A DNA stretch of 64,000 bases from Deltaproteobacteria bacterium (GCA_016209105.1 JACQWR010000024.1:124001-188000), one strand, 5' to 3'. Positions 27,006 to 35,975 are shown, numbered from the stretch's first letter. The notes: generated from the letters alone by a model not told the origin. Numbers and translations are program-made.

Positions 27006-27449
27006 TTGCCGAAGAAAACAACGCATTCTGAATTTGCGGGACTGACGATCCTGGGCCGTGGGAAAACCGTGCCCACGAGAAAGCTGGAAACATTTTCCAA
27101 TCATCACCCGAACCGCGACTATACCGTGACGTTGCGAACGGAAGAGTTTACTTGCGTCTGCCCCGCCACGGGACAGCCGGATTTTGCCCGTCTGACAATC
27201 GAGTACATCCCCGATAGACGCATCGTGGAATCGAAATCGCTGAAACGGTACCTGTGGTCGTTCCGCGACGAGGGGACCTTTCATGAACACGTAACCAACA
27301 TCATTCTCGACGATCTCATCAAGGCGTTGTCCCCCCGCTGGTGCAAAGTGACCGCCGATTTCGCCGTGCGGGGCGGAATCGCCATTACCGTGGATGCGGA
27401 ATATAGAAAGCCACGGATGGGCGCAAGAAAAAATATCTCGCGAACGTAA
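27006..27449 (+). CDS. queF: NADPH-dependent 7-cyano-7-deazaguanine reductase QueF
   Basis: 147 residues, the short unimodular form. The catalytic Cys lies in [16 protein letters not shown], the family motif, followed by the NADPH-site-like block [16 protein letters not shown] and FHEHV. It reduces preQ0 to preQ1 in queuosine tRNA modification. The start is TTG at 27006 with GGAGG 8 bases upstream. No preQ1 riboswitch was recognised before it. Confidence 0.92.
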   Translation: MPKKTTHSEFAGLTILGRGKTVPTRKLETFSNHHPNRDYTVTLRTEEFTCVCPATGQPDFARLTIEYIPDRRIVESKSLKRYLWSFRDEGTFHEHVTNIILDDLIKALSPRWCKVTADFAVRGGIAITVDAEYRKPRMGARKNISRT

Positions 27450-27457
27450 TTTTTTTG

Positions 27458-27511
27458 TTGACAGGCTTGGGGACACTTGATAGGGTAACACGAAATTAAA
27501 GGAAGTAGCAC
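27458..27511 (+). promoter_or_regulatory. nikR promoter with direct-repeat NikR operator
   Basis: TTGACA at 27458, a 17-base spacer and TAGGGT at 27481 form a sigma-70 promoter. GTAACAC (27485-27491) and GTAGCAC (27505-27511) are direct repeats 13 bases apart, starting on the -10 box and reaching to 2 bases before the nikR ATG. On the other strand this reads GTGYTAC-N13-GTGTTAC. From memory, a direct repeat of this sort was reported for a Geobacter NikR. It would allow autorepression when nickel is bound. Confidence 0.65.
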
Positions 27512-27513
27512 TT

Positions 27514-27930
27514 ATGTCCGTCATACGATTCGGCATATCGTTGGAAACCGGCCTCCTGGAGAGGTTTGATCGCCTCATCAGGCAAAAAGGATATTCCAAC
27601 CGGAGCGAAGCCATCAGGGATCTCATCCGCGGCAGCCTGGTCAAAGAGGACTGGGAATCGGCGATCGGGGAAACGGTCGGGACCATCACCATCGTTTATT
27701 CCCATGATACGCGTGAGCTGCCGGATACCCTTGCAGACTTGCAGCATCATTACCATCATTCCATAATATCCTCCATGCACATACACATTGACGGGCACAA
27801 CTGCCTTGAGGTTATCGTGGTAAAAGGCAAGGCAAAAGACATAAAGACCATAGCCGACCGACTGATAGGAACCAAGGGAGTAAAGTATGGAAAACTGACT
27901 GTAACGACAACCGGCAAGGATCTGAAGTAA
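27514..27930 (+). CDS. nikR: Nickel-responsive regulator NikR
   Basis: 138 residues. The N-terminal ribbon-helix-helix ([19 protein letters not shown] with [12 protein letters not shown]) precedes an ACT-like nickel-binding domain with [26 protein letters not shown], which contains the ligands expected for square-planar Ni2+ (His residues and Cys). It lies just before a nickel transport operon and has its own operator, so its role as nickel-dependent repressor is strongly supported. Confidence 0.95.
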   Translation: MSVIRFGISLETGLLERFDRLIRQKGYSNRSEAIRDLIRGSLVKEDWESAIGETVGTITIVYSHDTRELPDTLADLQHHYHHSIISSMHIHIDGHNCLEVIVVKGKAKDIKTIADRLIGTKGVKYGKLTVTTTGKDLK

Positions 27931-27946
27931 ATTTTTTTCATTCTTA

Positions 27947-27973
27947 GTAGCACGAATTTTTATTTCATAACAC
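27947..27973 (+). promoter_or_regulatory. NikR operator before the nickel uptake operon
   Basis: GTAGCAC and ATAACAC as direct repeats with exactly 13 bases between them, the same geometry as before nikR. It lies 20 bases before the outer-membrane protein gene that heads the nikMN-Q-O block. Confidence 0.6.
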
Positions 27974-27992
27974 CATTTTACACAAGGAGGAT

Positions 27993-28805
27993 ATGATGTT
28001 GAAATTTCTAAAAATCTTTACCATGAAGGAATCTTTATTCCTCGTGCTCGCTCTATTATGCGGCATCTTTTATACGGTCACACCGGCAGGGGCGGCCCAT
28101 CCACTGATTACGGACGACACAGGAACGCAGGGGAAAGGCAGGTTCCAGTTCGAGGTCAATGGGCAGTATGACTCCGACAAGGAAACAGAAGACGGAGTGG
28201 AGACGAAGTCAACGGGCGGCGAGGTGGCATTGTCCTTATCTTACGGTATTGTCGAGAGCGCCGACATCGTCCTGAACCTGCCTTACCAGTGGAGCAAGGT
28301 CAAAGAAGACGAAGTCACGACCTCCGACGAAAACGGAGTCTCGGACGCGACCGTTGAGGTCAAGTGGCGATTTTTTGAGAAAGACGGGCTGAGTCTTGCA
28401 ATCAAACCCGGCGTGCGCATCCCCACCGGTGACGACGAAAAGGGACTCGGCGCCGGGAGGACCGGATACCACGCTTTTTTTATCGGATCGAAGGAAGCCG
28501 GGCCATGGGCGTTCCATCTGAATCTCGGCTACATCGGGAACGAGAACAAAGTGGATGAAAGGAGAGAGATCTGGCATGCATCCCTCGCCGCGACGTACGA
28601 GGTCATCAAAGACCTGACACTTGTGGGAAACCTGGGCGTCGAGCGGAATCCGGACAAAACAGCGAGTGACAATCCCGCATTTCTTGTGGGCGGGGTCATC
28701 TACTCCCTTTCCGAGAACTTCGATATTGACGCCGGCGTGAAGTATGGATTGACTTCGTCGGAAACCGATTGGTCGGTTATGGCGGGAACAGCAATCAGAT
28801 TCTAA
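27993..28805 (+). CDS. Outer-membrane beta-barrel protein, probable nickel uptake porin
   Basis: About 270 residues with a signal peptide (ending near TPAGA) and alternating hydrophobic strands, finishing with the C-terminal aromatic AGTAIRF needed for barrel insertion. The mature start HPLITDDTGTQGKGRFQFEVNG is typical of the transporter/phenol-degradation MetA-like barrel family. AGGAGG supports the start at 27993 or 27996. Its place between the NikR operator and the nickel transporter suggests it admits nickel through the outer membrane; that is inference. Confidence 0.7.
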   Translation: MMLKFLKIFTMKESLFLVLALLCGIFYTVTPAGAAHPLITDDTGTQGKGRFQFEVNGQYDSDKETEDGVETKSTGGEVALSLSYGIVESADIVLNLPYQWSKVKEDEVTTSDENGVSDATVEVKWRFFEKDGLSLAIKPGVRIPTGDDEKGLGAGRTGYHAFFIGSKEAGPWAFHLNLGYIGNENKVDERREIWHASLAATYEVIKDLTLVGNLGVERNPDKTASDNPAFLVGGVIYSLSENFDIDAGVKYGLTSSETDWSVMAGTAIRF

Positions 28806-28850
28806 TATGCAGGATATATGGATCATCAATTGTAAGAAGGAGGAGCAACC

Positions 28851-29897
28851 ATGCACATGGCAGATGCGCTACTTTCCCCCGCCGTGGGGGCAACCTTCTG
28901 GGCCGGGACGATAGCGGTAAGCGGATATGCATCGAAGAAATTGAAGGAACAGATTGATGACAAGCTGATCCCCCTGATGGGCGTCCTCGGCGCCTTCATC
29001 TTCGCGGCACAGATGATCAATTTCACGATCCCCGGGACAGGGTCGAGCGGACACTTGGGCGGCGGGATGATCCTTGCCATCATCCTCGGTCCCTATGCGG
29101 CCTTTCTCGTCATGGCCTCGGTCTTGACGGTCCAGGCGCTCTTCTTTGCCGACGGCGGTCTGCTCGCCCTCGGCTGCAATATTTGGAACCTGGGGTTCTA
29201 TCCCTGTTTTCTTGTCTATCCCCTCATCTACAAACCATTGGTTGGAGGGGGTAAAAATCCCGGCCGCATTCTGGTCGTCTCACTGCTGAGCGCCGTTGTG
29301 GCATTGCAGCTTGGCGCTTTTTCCGTCGTCATCGCAACCCTCCTGTCCGGCAAGAGTGAGCTGCCCTTCGGCGCCTTTGTCCTTTTGATGCAGCCTATAC
29401 ACCTGGCTATCGGGATCGTGGAAGGGTTTGTGACCGCCGGCGTCATCAATTATGTGCGCAGCACCAGATCGGAGATCCTCGAAAGCAGCGCCGCAACCAT
29501 TTCTCTCGGTCCGGCGGTTTCATTGAAGAAGGTACTGATTACGTTCGCAGTATTGGCAGCCATCACGGGTGGTGCTCTTTCCTGGTTCGCTTCCACGCAT
29601 CCTGATGGCCTGGAGTGGTCCATTGAACGGGTCACCGGGAAGGACGAGCTGCCGGGACAGGAGCAGGGGATTGCCCCGCTTCTGAAGGGTATCCAGGAAA
29701 AGACGGCATTTCTTCCCGATTACGGCTTCAAACAGGCGGGAAAAGCATCTAAAAAGGGAGAACCACCGCCCGCCTGGCCGGGGATCGAGGGCGGCACTTC
29801 CGCTTCCGGCATCATCGGCGCCGTCATCGTCCTCGGAATGATCGTGCTGATCGGCATGGGAATCAGAGCTGTCCGGCGAAGACAGAACGAACAGTGA
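28851..29897 (+). CDS. nikMN: Nickel ECF-type transporter, fused NikM and NikN components
   Basis: 348 residues. The N-terminus MHMADALLSP holds the conserved Met-His-Met/Asp nickel/cobalt site of CbiM/NikM proteins, and about seven membrane helices follow. The C-terminal part has a PDGLE module (HPDGLEWSIERVTG) plus a final helix, which is the NikN domain fused to NikM. AAGGAGGAG precedes the ATG. NikR control favours nickel over cobalt. Confidence 0.92.
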   Translation: MHMADALLSPAVGATFWAGTIAVSGYASKKLKEQIDDKLIPLMGVLGAFIFAAQMINFTIPGTGSSGHLGGGMILAIILGPYAAFLVMASVLTVQALFFADGGLLALGCNIWNLGFYPCFLVYPLIYKPLVGGGKNPGRILVVSLLSAVVALQLGAFSVVIATLLSGKSELPFGAFVLLMQPIHLAIGIVEGFVTAGVINYVRSTRSEILESSAATISLGPAVSLKKVLITFAVLAAITGGALSWFASTHPDGLEWSIERVTGKDELPGQEQGIAPLLKGIQEKTAFLPDYGFKQAGKASKKGEPPPAWPGIEGGTSASGIIGAVIVLGMIVLIGMGIRAVRRRQNEQ

Positions 29898-29972
29898 CGC
29901 ACAAACCCCGGCAGAAGCTTCACTCGCTTCCTATCGGGGTTTATGATATAGGGTGCGCCGTTATGCGGCCAT

Positions 29973-30800
29973 ATGCTCCGGGATGAACCAATGACCTTTG
30001 ATGAGAAATATTTCGATGTCGGCCGACTTGATCGGCTCTCCTATCAGAGTACCTGCGTGCACCAGCTTGACCCGCGCGCCAAAGTAGTCGCTACGGTGTT
30101 GTTCCTGTTTACCGTTATTTCTTTTCCCAAGTATGAAGTTGGCGGGCTGATCCCGTTCTTTCTCTTCCCGGTGTTGCTCATGACCATGGGTGAAATACCA
30201 TTCCTGTTCGTCGTCAAGAAGGTGCTGTTCGTTTCGCCCTTTGCAATCTTCATCGGGATCTTCAACCCGCTCCTGGATACCGGAACGGTTGCCGTCATCG
30301 CGGGGATGCCCATTTCAGCCGGGTGGATCTCCTTTGTTTCGATCATCCTGAAATTTTCTCTCACGATCAGCGCGGCAATTCTGCTCGTCGCAACAACGTC
30401 ATTCCCCGGTGTCTGCCATGCCCTTCGACAACTTGGATTTCCGTCGCTCTTCACATCGCAGCTTCTCTTCCTGTACCGTTATCTCTTCGTGCTCATGGAA
30501 GAAGCAATGCGCATCATTCGCGCACGGGACATGCGGGCATTCGGTACGCGCGGCACCGGCATCAAGGTCTTTGTCCGTCTCATCGGGATCCTCTTTCTCA
30601 GAACGGTGGATCGCGCCGAACGGGTATACTACGCCATGCTCTCCCGCGGGTTCCAGGGAGACATGCCCAGTCTCAGGAAGTCCCGTATCGCAATGACCGA
30701 TATGGCCTTCATGGCGACGATGATCACCTTCCTCGTCGTCTTCCGTTTTTTCCCGGTGACCGAAGAGGTCGGTCGCTTTACGCAGGAGTTGTTTCGATGA
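29973..30800 (+). CDS. nikQ: Nickel ECF transporter transmembrane component (CbiQ/NikQ)
   Basis: About 270 residues with five to six helices. The EcfT motif is visible as IIRARDMRAFGTR and later ERVYYAMLSRGFQGDMP, both with the small-residue/Arg coupling helices that dock on the ATPase. ATG at 29991 is an alternative start 6 codons downstream. It overlaps nikO by 4 bases. The 29898-29972 spacer carries a possible hairpin (AAACCCCG / CGGGGTTT). Confidence 0.9.
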   Translation: MLRDEPMTFDEKYFDVGRLDRLSYQSTCVHQLDPRAKVVATVLFLFTVISFPKYEVGGLIPFFLFPVLLMTMGEIPFLFVVKKVLFVSPFAIFIGIFNPLLDTGTVAVIAGMPISAGWISFVSIILKFSLTISAAILLVATTSFPGVCHALRQLGFPSLFTSQLLFLYRYLFVLMEEAMRIIRARDMRAFGTRGTGIKVFVRLIGILFLRTVDRAERVYYAMLSRGFQGDMPSLRKSRIAMTDMAFMATMITFLVVFRFFPVTEEVGRFTQELFR

Positions 30801-31537
30801 GCCATCATATTGTTGAATTCCAAGACGTTCATTTCAGCTATCCTGACGGCACCATTGCGCTGAACGGCCTTTCGTTCAAGATTTTCCACGGTGAATCGGT
30901 GGGGATTGTGGGGGCAAACGGAGCGGGCAAATCAACGCTCCTCATGCACATGAACGGCTATCTTCATCCCGCAAGCGGCAGGATCCACGTGGGTGATTTC
31001 CAGCTCGACAGCCGAACCTGCCAGGAGATCAGAAAGAAAGTGGGGCTGGTCTTCCAGAATCCCGATGACCAGCTTTTCATGCCGACCGTCTACGAGGATG
31101 TCGCCTTCGGCCCGCTGAACCTCGGCGTCAGTCCTGAACTGGTTAAGGAAAGCGTTGATCAGGCTCTCGCAACCGTCGGCTGCACCGCTCTGAAGGACAA
31201 ACCGCCGCACCATCTGTCAAGCGGACAGAAGAGCGCCGTGGCGATTGCCGCCGTCATCGCTATGCACCCGGACATCCTCGTTATGGACGAGCCCGCCTCG
31301 AATCTCGATCCAAAGTCCCGGCGGAAGCTCATTAACCTGTTAAAGTGCTTTGAACACACGAAGATCATTGCCTCACACGATCTTGACCTGATTCTGGATG
31401 TTTGCCGAAGATGCATTCTTATACGGGAAGGACGAGTAGCGGCCGACGGGCCGACGAAAGAATTACTCTCGGACAAGGCGTTACTGGAAGAAAATAACCT
31501 TGAGCTGCCTTTGTCTATGCAGAAATGCGGGGCATAA
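30797..31537 (+). CDS. nikO: Nickel ECF transporter ATP-binding protein (CbiO/NikO)
   Basis: 246 residues from ATG at 30797 (ATGA overlap with nikQ); the 404-residue ORF-track version reads out of frame through nikQ and is wrong. Walker A GANGAGKST, Q-loop FQNPDDQLF, signature LSSGQKSAVAIA, Walker B ILVMDEP and His switch ASHD are present. It powers nickel uptake with NikMN and NikQ. Confidence 0.93.
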   Translation: MSHHIVEFQDVHFSYPDGTIALNGLSFKIFHGESVGIVGANGAGKSTLLMHMNGYLHPASGRIHVGDFQLDSRTCQEIRKKVGLVFQNPDDQLFMPTVYEDVAFGPLNLGVSPELVKESVDQALATVGCTALKDKPPHHLSSGQKSAVAIAAVIAMHPDILVMDEPASNLDPKSRRKLINLLKCFEHTKIIASHDLDLILDVCRRCILIREGRVAADGPTKELLSDKALLEENNLELPLSMQKCGA

Positions 31538-31607
31538 GCAAATCATAAACGCCGAACGGTACGGGCGCCATCTCGATTATCCATCCGGCATATTCCCGGT
31601 TTATCCG

Positions 31608-32186
31608 TTACAATGGCTCGACGATTAACTCCTCCAGAGGCCTTTTCGGCACGTAGTGGACGGCACCCGTGTCCCGCCAGTACTTTATATCGCCATCGGC
31701 TCCCACCGTTTCGATGACAACCTCTTCCTTCGGTTTGCCGAGAGCGACTGCAAGCAGTATCTCGTAACGTCCGGGGATGCGCAAGACGCCGCGAAGCTCG
31801 TCCCGCTTAATGGAAGCGATAATGCAGCCGGCCAATTCCTTCTCCCGTGCGCCGAGAACGATCGTCTGCGCCGTAATGCCGTGATCGCAGCCGAAGGATC
31901 GCGCAATATCCGTGTCGCCCAAGATGATGATGTACGCGGAGGGCCTCTCACCCGGCGGGGGGCCGGGCCAATCCGTGAGATATCCCGCCCAAGCCAGGTT
32001 CGGGAAAATCAACTCATTTTTTCTTCGGTCGCTGGACAGCAGATATTTCAGCGGCTGCAGGTTGCCCGCCGAAGCCGTGTAACGCGCCAGATCCACCAGT
32101 TCTTCCAGCGTACCGCGCTCTACGGCGTGATCTTCATAAAAGCGCCGGCAGCTCCTGTTTTTCAATACCAGTTCTCTCAGCATCAT
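31608..32186 (-). CDS. Nitroreductase family protein
   Basis: 192 residues from ATG at 32186, which has AGGAGGG 7 bases upstream. The ORF-track start at 32279 would read through a dispersed repeat and is rejected. The N-terminal RSCRRFYEDHAV and the SAGNLQPLKYLL segment are FMN-binding features of the nitroreductase fold, and GCIIASIKRDELR matches the middle region. It probably reduces an unknown small molecule with NAD(P)H. It is convergent with nikO. Confidence 0.82.
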   Translation of the reverse strand: MMLRELVLKNRSCRRFYEDHAVERGTLEELVDLARYTASAGNLQPLKYLLSSDRRKNELIFPNLAWAGYLTDWPGPPPGERPSAYIIILGDTDIARSFGCDHGITAQTIVLGAREKELAGCIIASIKRDELRGVLRIPGRYEILLAVALGKPKEEVVIETVGADGDIKYWRDTGAVHYVPKRPLEELIVEPL

Positions 32187-32217
32187 GTCCCTGCCCTCCT
32201 GCATATCGTCTATCAGG

Positions 32218-32278
32218 CTGTTGAAGCTCTCATTGAGCAAGCTACAAGGAATGCGCTCGCTACCGAAATAAATTTTCA
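32218..32278 (+). repeat. Dispersed repeat, copy E (short form)
   Basis: It reads TTGAAGCTCTCATTGAGCAA then GGAATGCGCTCGCTACCGAA, like copies C and H. It fills the gap between the thioesterase stop and the nitroreductase start. Confidence 0.6.
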
Positions 32279-32707
32279 TGCCTGATCAAGAAAAGGCAGG
32301 GCCTTGTCCATGCGGTAAACAAGGGCATGGCAGGAGGCTATCAGCCTGCTTTTTGTTTCCATCACCTTGATTTCATAAAGGGCGGTCCTGTTGGTTTTGT
32401 TAATTTCCTTTGCCTCGGCCGTCAACGTTGTTCCCGGGGAAGGCGATGCCACATAACTGATATTCATGTTCAGGGCAACGGCCATCGTTCCGTGGGAATT
32501 GGCGGCCGTTTCAAATGCCTCGTCAATCAAGGCAAACAGCGCCCCGCCGTGAGCCTTGCCGAAGAGATTTTCCATGTCCGGAGTGAAGAGCATTTCGACC
32601 TTTGAAGATCCTTCCTCAAGATCAACCAATTTCATACGAAACTTCACGGCAAATGGCTCTCGCTCTACCTGCCTGAAGATTGCTTCTCTGACCCTATCGT
32701 TCATCAT
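32276..32707 (-). CDS. PaaI/hotdog-fold thioesterase
   Basis: 143 residues with the hotdog signature: NLFGKAHGGALFALIDEAFETAANSHG on the central helix, then strand NMNISYVASPSPGTTLTAEAKEI. It probably hydrolyses an acyl-CoA of unknown chain. GGGGAGG precedes the tandem ATGs at 32707/32704. It may be transcribed together with the nitroreductase downstream. Confidence 0.85.
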   Translation of the reverse strand: MMNDRVREAIFRQVEREPFAVKFRMKLVDLEEGSSKVEMLFTPDMENLFGKAHGGALFALIDEAFETAANSHGTMAVALNMNISYVASPSPGTTLTAEAKEINKTNRTALYEIKVMETKSRLIASCHALVYRMDKALPFLDQA

Positions 32708-32972
32708 GTCCTCCCCGTTCCCTGAAATCTGTTTATCGAATTCGTTTAAGAATGCCGCAAGCGGAAAGTCCGGCTATAATCGCCGTAGACACCGCTGTTT
32801 TTATCCTAAAGCGCCGTCATGAGCAAGCGCATTCCCACAGCCCCCGGGGCAATCGCCAGCCCTCGGATAATTCATGTCCCATACGCCTTGCTGGAAAACC
32901 GGCCGCCAAGTTGCACAGCCACAGCACGAGGTTAATTTGATGGAATCACGGAAAGGAAACACGTACCGCAGA

Positions 32973-34004
32973 CTAAGCAGGCACGTGCGGTTCGATAATA
33001 ACCTTCATGGACTCACCGCCCGCGGCCACAAGCCGGAAACCGGCGCCCGTCTCCTCCAGCGACAGCCGATGGGTAATCAGCCCGTTCACCTTGACGCGAC
33101 CGGCGCGGATGAGTTCTATGGCCACGGTCGCATCCAGTGGGCTGTTGCCGTAGGAGGGTATCAGCCGTATTTCGTTGCGCCAGAATTCGTTGATGGGCAC
33201 GGGGATATCCACGCCCGGTTCCGTGGTGGCGAAACAGAGAACCGTTCCCCCACGGTCAACAGATTGAAGGGCCTGGCTGAAAGCCGCGGCAGCGCCGGTA
33301 CAGACGATCACGCAATCGGCAAGCCTGCCTCCATTGATCTCCCGCAGGCGCCCGGGGACGTCCTCGCGGGCATCGAGCGTCGCGTCGGCGCCGAATTCCC
33401 TCGCCAGCGCGAGGCGGTATTTGCTTACGTCCGTCATGACGATCCGCCCCGCCCCCAGAGCACGGGCAAGAAGGAGATGGAGCATGCCGGAAATGCCGCT
33501 GCCCAGGATGAGCACCGACTGGCCGGGCTGCAAGCCCGCATTCCTCTGGCCGCGCACCACGCAGGCGAGCGGCTCAATGAAAACCGCATCCCCAAAGGAG
33601 AGCATCTCGGGCAGGACAAATACGCCGCGGTCCACGTTCAGTCGCGGCACCCGGATGTATTCGGCGAATCCGCCGGGATCGTAATTGGTGGCATGCAGGG
33701 TCTCGCAGGCGGTATGGTGTCCATTCAGGCAGTAGTGACAGACATTGCAGGGAATGTGGTGGGAAACGAACACCCGCATGCCGCTTTGGTACTGCTCCAC
33801 GCCCGCTCCCGTTTCCACGACGACTCCCGCGATTTCATGTCCCAGGACGAGCGGCGCCTTGCGCAGGCGGTACCACTCGAGCACATCGCTGCCGCAGATG
33901 CCGCTCGCCATGACCTTGACCATGATCTCGCCGGAACCGATGCGCGGCGCCGGCATCTCCTCGATCCGGACATCACTGTTATTGTAGTACATGGCAACGC
34001 GCAT
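32973..34004 (-). CDS. Zinc-dependent medium-chain alcohol/polyol dehydrogenase
   Basis: 343 residues. The catalytic zinc site is GICGSDVLEWY with GHEIAGVV, the structural zinc site is CNVCHYCLNGHHTAC, and the Rossmann core is LILGSGISGMLHLLLARALGA. This is the sorbitol/threonine dehydrogenase branch of the MDR family. It is followed upstream by an LsrF-like aldolase on the same strand (63-base gap), suggesting a small catabolic pathway for a sugar-like or ketose substrate. The substrate is unknown. Confidence 0.9.
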   Translation of the reverse strand: MRVAMYYNNSDVRIEEMPAPRIGSGEIMVKVMASGICGSDVLEWYRLRKAPLVLGHEIAGVVVETGAGVEQYQSGMRVFVSHHIPCNVCHYCLNGHHTACETLHATNYDPGGFAEYIRVPRLNVDRGVFVLPEMLSFGDAVFIEPLACVVRGQRNAGLQPGQSVLILGSGISGMLHLLLARALGAGRIVMTDVSKYRLALAREFGADATLDAREDVPGRLREINGGRLADCVIVCTGAAAAFSQALQSVDRGGTVLCFATTEPGVDIPVPINEFWRNEIRLIPSYGNSPLDATVAIELIRAGRVKVNGLITHRLSLEETGAGFRLVAAGGESMKVIIEPHVPA

Positions 34005-34067
34005 CGTTTACTCTCCTCCGGCGACATCCCCTTTACGTCTGCAGGTCGGCAAGAACAACCGCCCACC

Positions 34068-34859
34068 TTATTTTTCCCGACTCACACGGCGGTAAATATC
34101 ATCGGCTTCGTCCACACCGACATTCTCATGGATTATCGCCCTGAGCGCCTGCATCATGGCGACAGGATGCCGGTTCTGCCAGACGTTGCGTCCCAGATTG
34201 AGACCGACGGCCCCCCTCGCTATGCCGTCATGAACGAATTCGAAGACTTCCCGCTCTGTTTCACACCGGGGACCGCCGGCCATGACCACGGGGACAGGGC
34301 AACCGTTTACGACCTTTTCAAAGTTTTCACACCAGTAGGTCTTTACGACCCGTGCGCCCAGTTCGGCGGCAATGCGGCAGCTCAGGGCAAGGTAGCGGGC
34401 GTCCCGTTTCTCCAGCTCCTTCCCCACGGCGGTGACCGCCATGACGGGAATCCCGTACCGCTCGCACTCGTTGACGATTGACGTAAGGTTCAGGAGCGTT
34501 TCCCGTTCGTAATCACTGCCCACGAAGATAGACACACCCACCGCCGTTGCATTGAGGCGCAGTATTTCCTCCATGGACGTGGTAATGCGCTCATCGCCCA
34601 GATCCTTGCCGACTATGCTGGTCCCGCCCGATACCCTGAGGATGACCGGTTTGCTGCACGCGGGAGGCACGGCCGATCGCAGCACGCCCCGCGTCACGAA
34701 GATCGCGTCACAGTAAGGCAGAAGCGGTTTGATCGTTTCACCTGGCTTCTCCAGGCAGGTTGTAGGCCCCTGAAAGTAGCCGTGATCAATGGGCAGAAAA
34801 AAACAGCGCCCGTCGGATTGTAACAACTGCGACATCCGGTTTTCCATTCCCCAATCCAT
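34068..34859 (-). CDS. LsrF/DeoC-type class I aldolase or thiolase
   Basis: 263 residues from ATG at 34859, with GGAGG 7 bases upstream. The motif LPIDHGYFQGPTTCLE is the hallmark of LsrF-like proteins, and the Schiff-base lysine is probably in GARVVKTYWCENFEKVV. The phosphate-binding GGPRC and GLNLGRNVWQ follow. LsrF cleaves phosphorylated AI-2, but no other lsr genes are present and the neighbour is an alcohol dehydrogenase, so another phosphoketose is possible. Confidence 0.85.
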   Translation of the reverse strand: MDWGMENRMSQLLQSDGRCFFLPIDHGYFQGPTTCLEKPGETIKPLLPYCDAIFVTRGVLRSAVPPACSKPVILRVSGGTSIVGKDLGDERITTSMEEILRLNATAVGVSIFVGSDYERETLLNLTSIVNECERYGIPVMAVTAVGKELEKRDARYLALSCRIAAELGARVVKTYWCENFEKVVNGCPVPVVMAGGPRCETEREVFEFVHDGIARGAVGLNLGRNVWQNRHPVAMMQALRAIIHENVGVDEADDIYRRVSREK

Positions 34860-35035
34860 TTTTCTTCCTCCCTCACGGTAATGACTTTTTTTGTACGACG
34901 CTTTTTTAGCATATTCCCGCCCCAAGTGGAAGCCCAAAGGATTTCCGGTAGTGGGTCAGTTTGAAATCTGAGAGCTTGAAGTGAGTGCGGGGCTATGATA
35001 AACTGCAAGCATGAAAAAGGTAAAACTCAAACATA

Positions 35036-35230
35036 ATGAGTATGAGAAGATTTACCCGTTTAACAAATGGGTTCTCAAAGAAGGTGGAAAACCTTGAAGC
35101 AGCGATAGCACTTTATTTCATGTATTATAACTTCGGTCGTGTTCATCAAACCCTAAGAGTGACACCGGCAATGGAAGCAGGGGTTACAGATCATGTGTGG
35201 ACGGTGGAGGAAATTGTAAATTTAATCTAA
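35036..35230 (+). pseudogene. Transposase C-terminal fragment (IS1-family-like)
   Basis: The 64-residue frame MRRFTRLTNGFSKKVENLE, YFMYYNFGRVHQTL and RVTPAMEAG is the C-terminal end of a DDE transposase that I recall as IS1-family-annotated. The catalytic core upstream is missing. A separate short frame from ATG at 35011 is interrupted after 28 codons. A TATGAT-like -10 precedes it. It ends 7 bases before the convergent passenger gene. Confidence 0.7.
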
Positions 35231-35237
35231 CAATATC

Positions 35238-35975
35238 CTACTTATATTTTTGATTGAGTTGTTCTAATCGAATTATTTTTCTACCGACAAATATCCATGT
35301 ATGCCGATTTTCTTGAGATAATCCACTCGGTATTGTTTCGTTTGATATTACTAAATTATAAACATCCATTAAGTCCGCTTTTTCTGAATCGGTCAGTTTA
35401 TCTCTGAAAAATACTTCAATTTCCGCATCCCACTGTACATAAGATTGCTGAGGTGTCTTCCCTATATAGAGCGGGGAACCACCCCAACATTGATTTTGTA
35501 TCGTTAAGCCCCTAATCCTAAACCATGCCAGCTTATCTGCTATTGCCTTTCTCTGTTCTGTTAATTTAAGATCGTCTGATTTGATTGCTATATTTTTATT
35601 GGTCTTGATATTAGGCGAAACATTTTTAGGTGCCGTTTTGTAGGCTGAAATTTCTTTTTGAAGATCGTCAATTTTTTTATGTGCCAATGTATGATCTCTA
35701 TACACCTCATCAACTATGAACCAACCAAAAAGTAAAACAAAAATTCCTGAAGTTAGATAAATCTTATATTTATTTGACGATAGATATTCTTTAATGCGAA
35801 TTACGAGGAGGTTCATTTGAAACCTCCCCTTTGGTAATCCGAGAAGAATATTTCCGAGCCATACGCTAACCATGAGAATAATAGCGGGAACTGTCTTGGT
35901 GAGTCCAAGTTCCGAGAACATATTACCAAAAACACGACAGAAAAAATTATATGCGTGAGTAATCCATTCTGGCAT
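35238..35975 (-). CDS. Passenger gene: membrane protein of unknown function
   Basis: 245 residues; I do not recognise the family. It has two hydrophobic segments (about residues 26-46 and 71-90), a basic stretch between them, a short coiled coil (LAHKKIDDLQKEISAYK) and a soluble C-terminal domain of about 115 residues with ADKLAWFRIRGLTIQNQCW and WDAEIEVFFRDKLTDSEKADL. Codon use is clearly AT-rich compared with the neighbours. It lies wholly within the inverted repeats of the 34947-36044 element, so it was acquired with it. Confidence 0.65.
   Translation of the reverse strand: MPEWITHAYNFFCRVFGNMFSELGLTKTVPAIILMVSVWLGNILLGLPKGRFQMNLLVIRIKEYLSSNKYKIYLTSGIFVLLFGWFIVDEVYRDHTLAHKKIDDLQKEISAYKTAPKNVSPNIKTNKNIAIKSDDLKLTEQRKAIADKLAWFRIRGLTIQNQCWGGSPLYIGKTPQQSYVQWDAEIEVFFRDKLTDSEKADLMDVYNLVISNETIPSGLSQENRHTWIFVGRKIIRLEQLNQKYK

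Noticed and set aside
30323-30796. N-terminal 158-residue extension of NikO in the ORF track
   Set aside because: It overlaps nikQ in another frame; the ATG at 30797 gives the exact family N-terminus with an ATGA overlap.
32187-32279. N-terminal extension of the nitroreductase encoded by repeat copy E
   Set aside because: At first it looked like a second repeat-encoded N-terminus, but AGGAGGG lies 7 bases before ATG 32186, so the repeat is upstream and untranslated.
32874-34481. A 535-codon open frame on the plus strand
   Set aside because: It is the shadow of the zinc dehydrogenase and the LsrF-like aldolase on the minus strand; both of those have full family motifs, while the shadow has none and crosses their intergenic gap.
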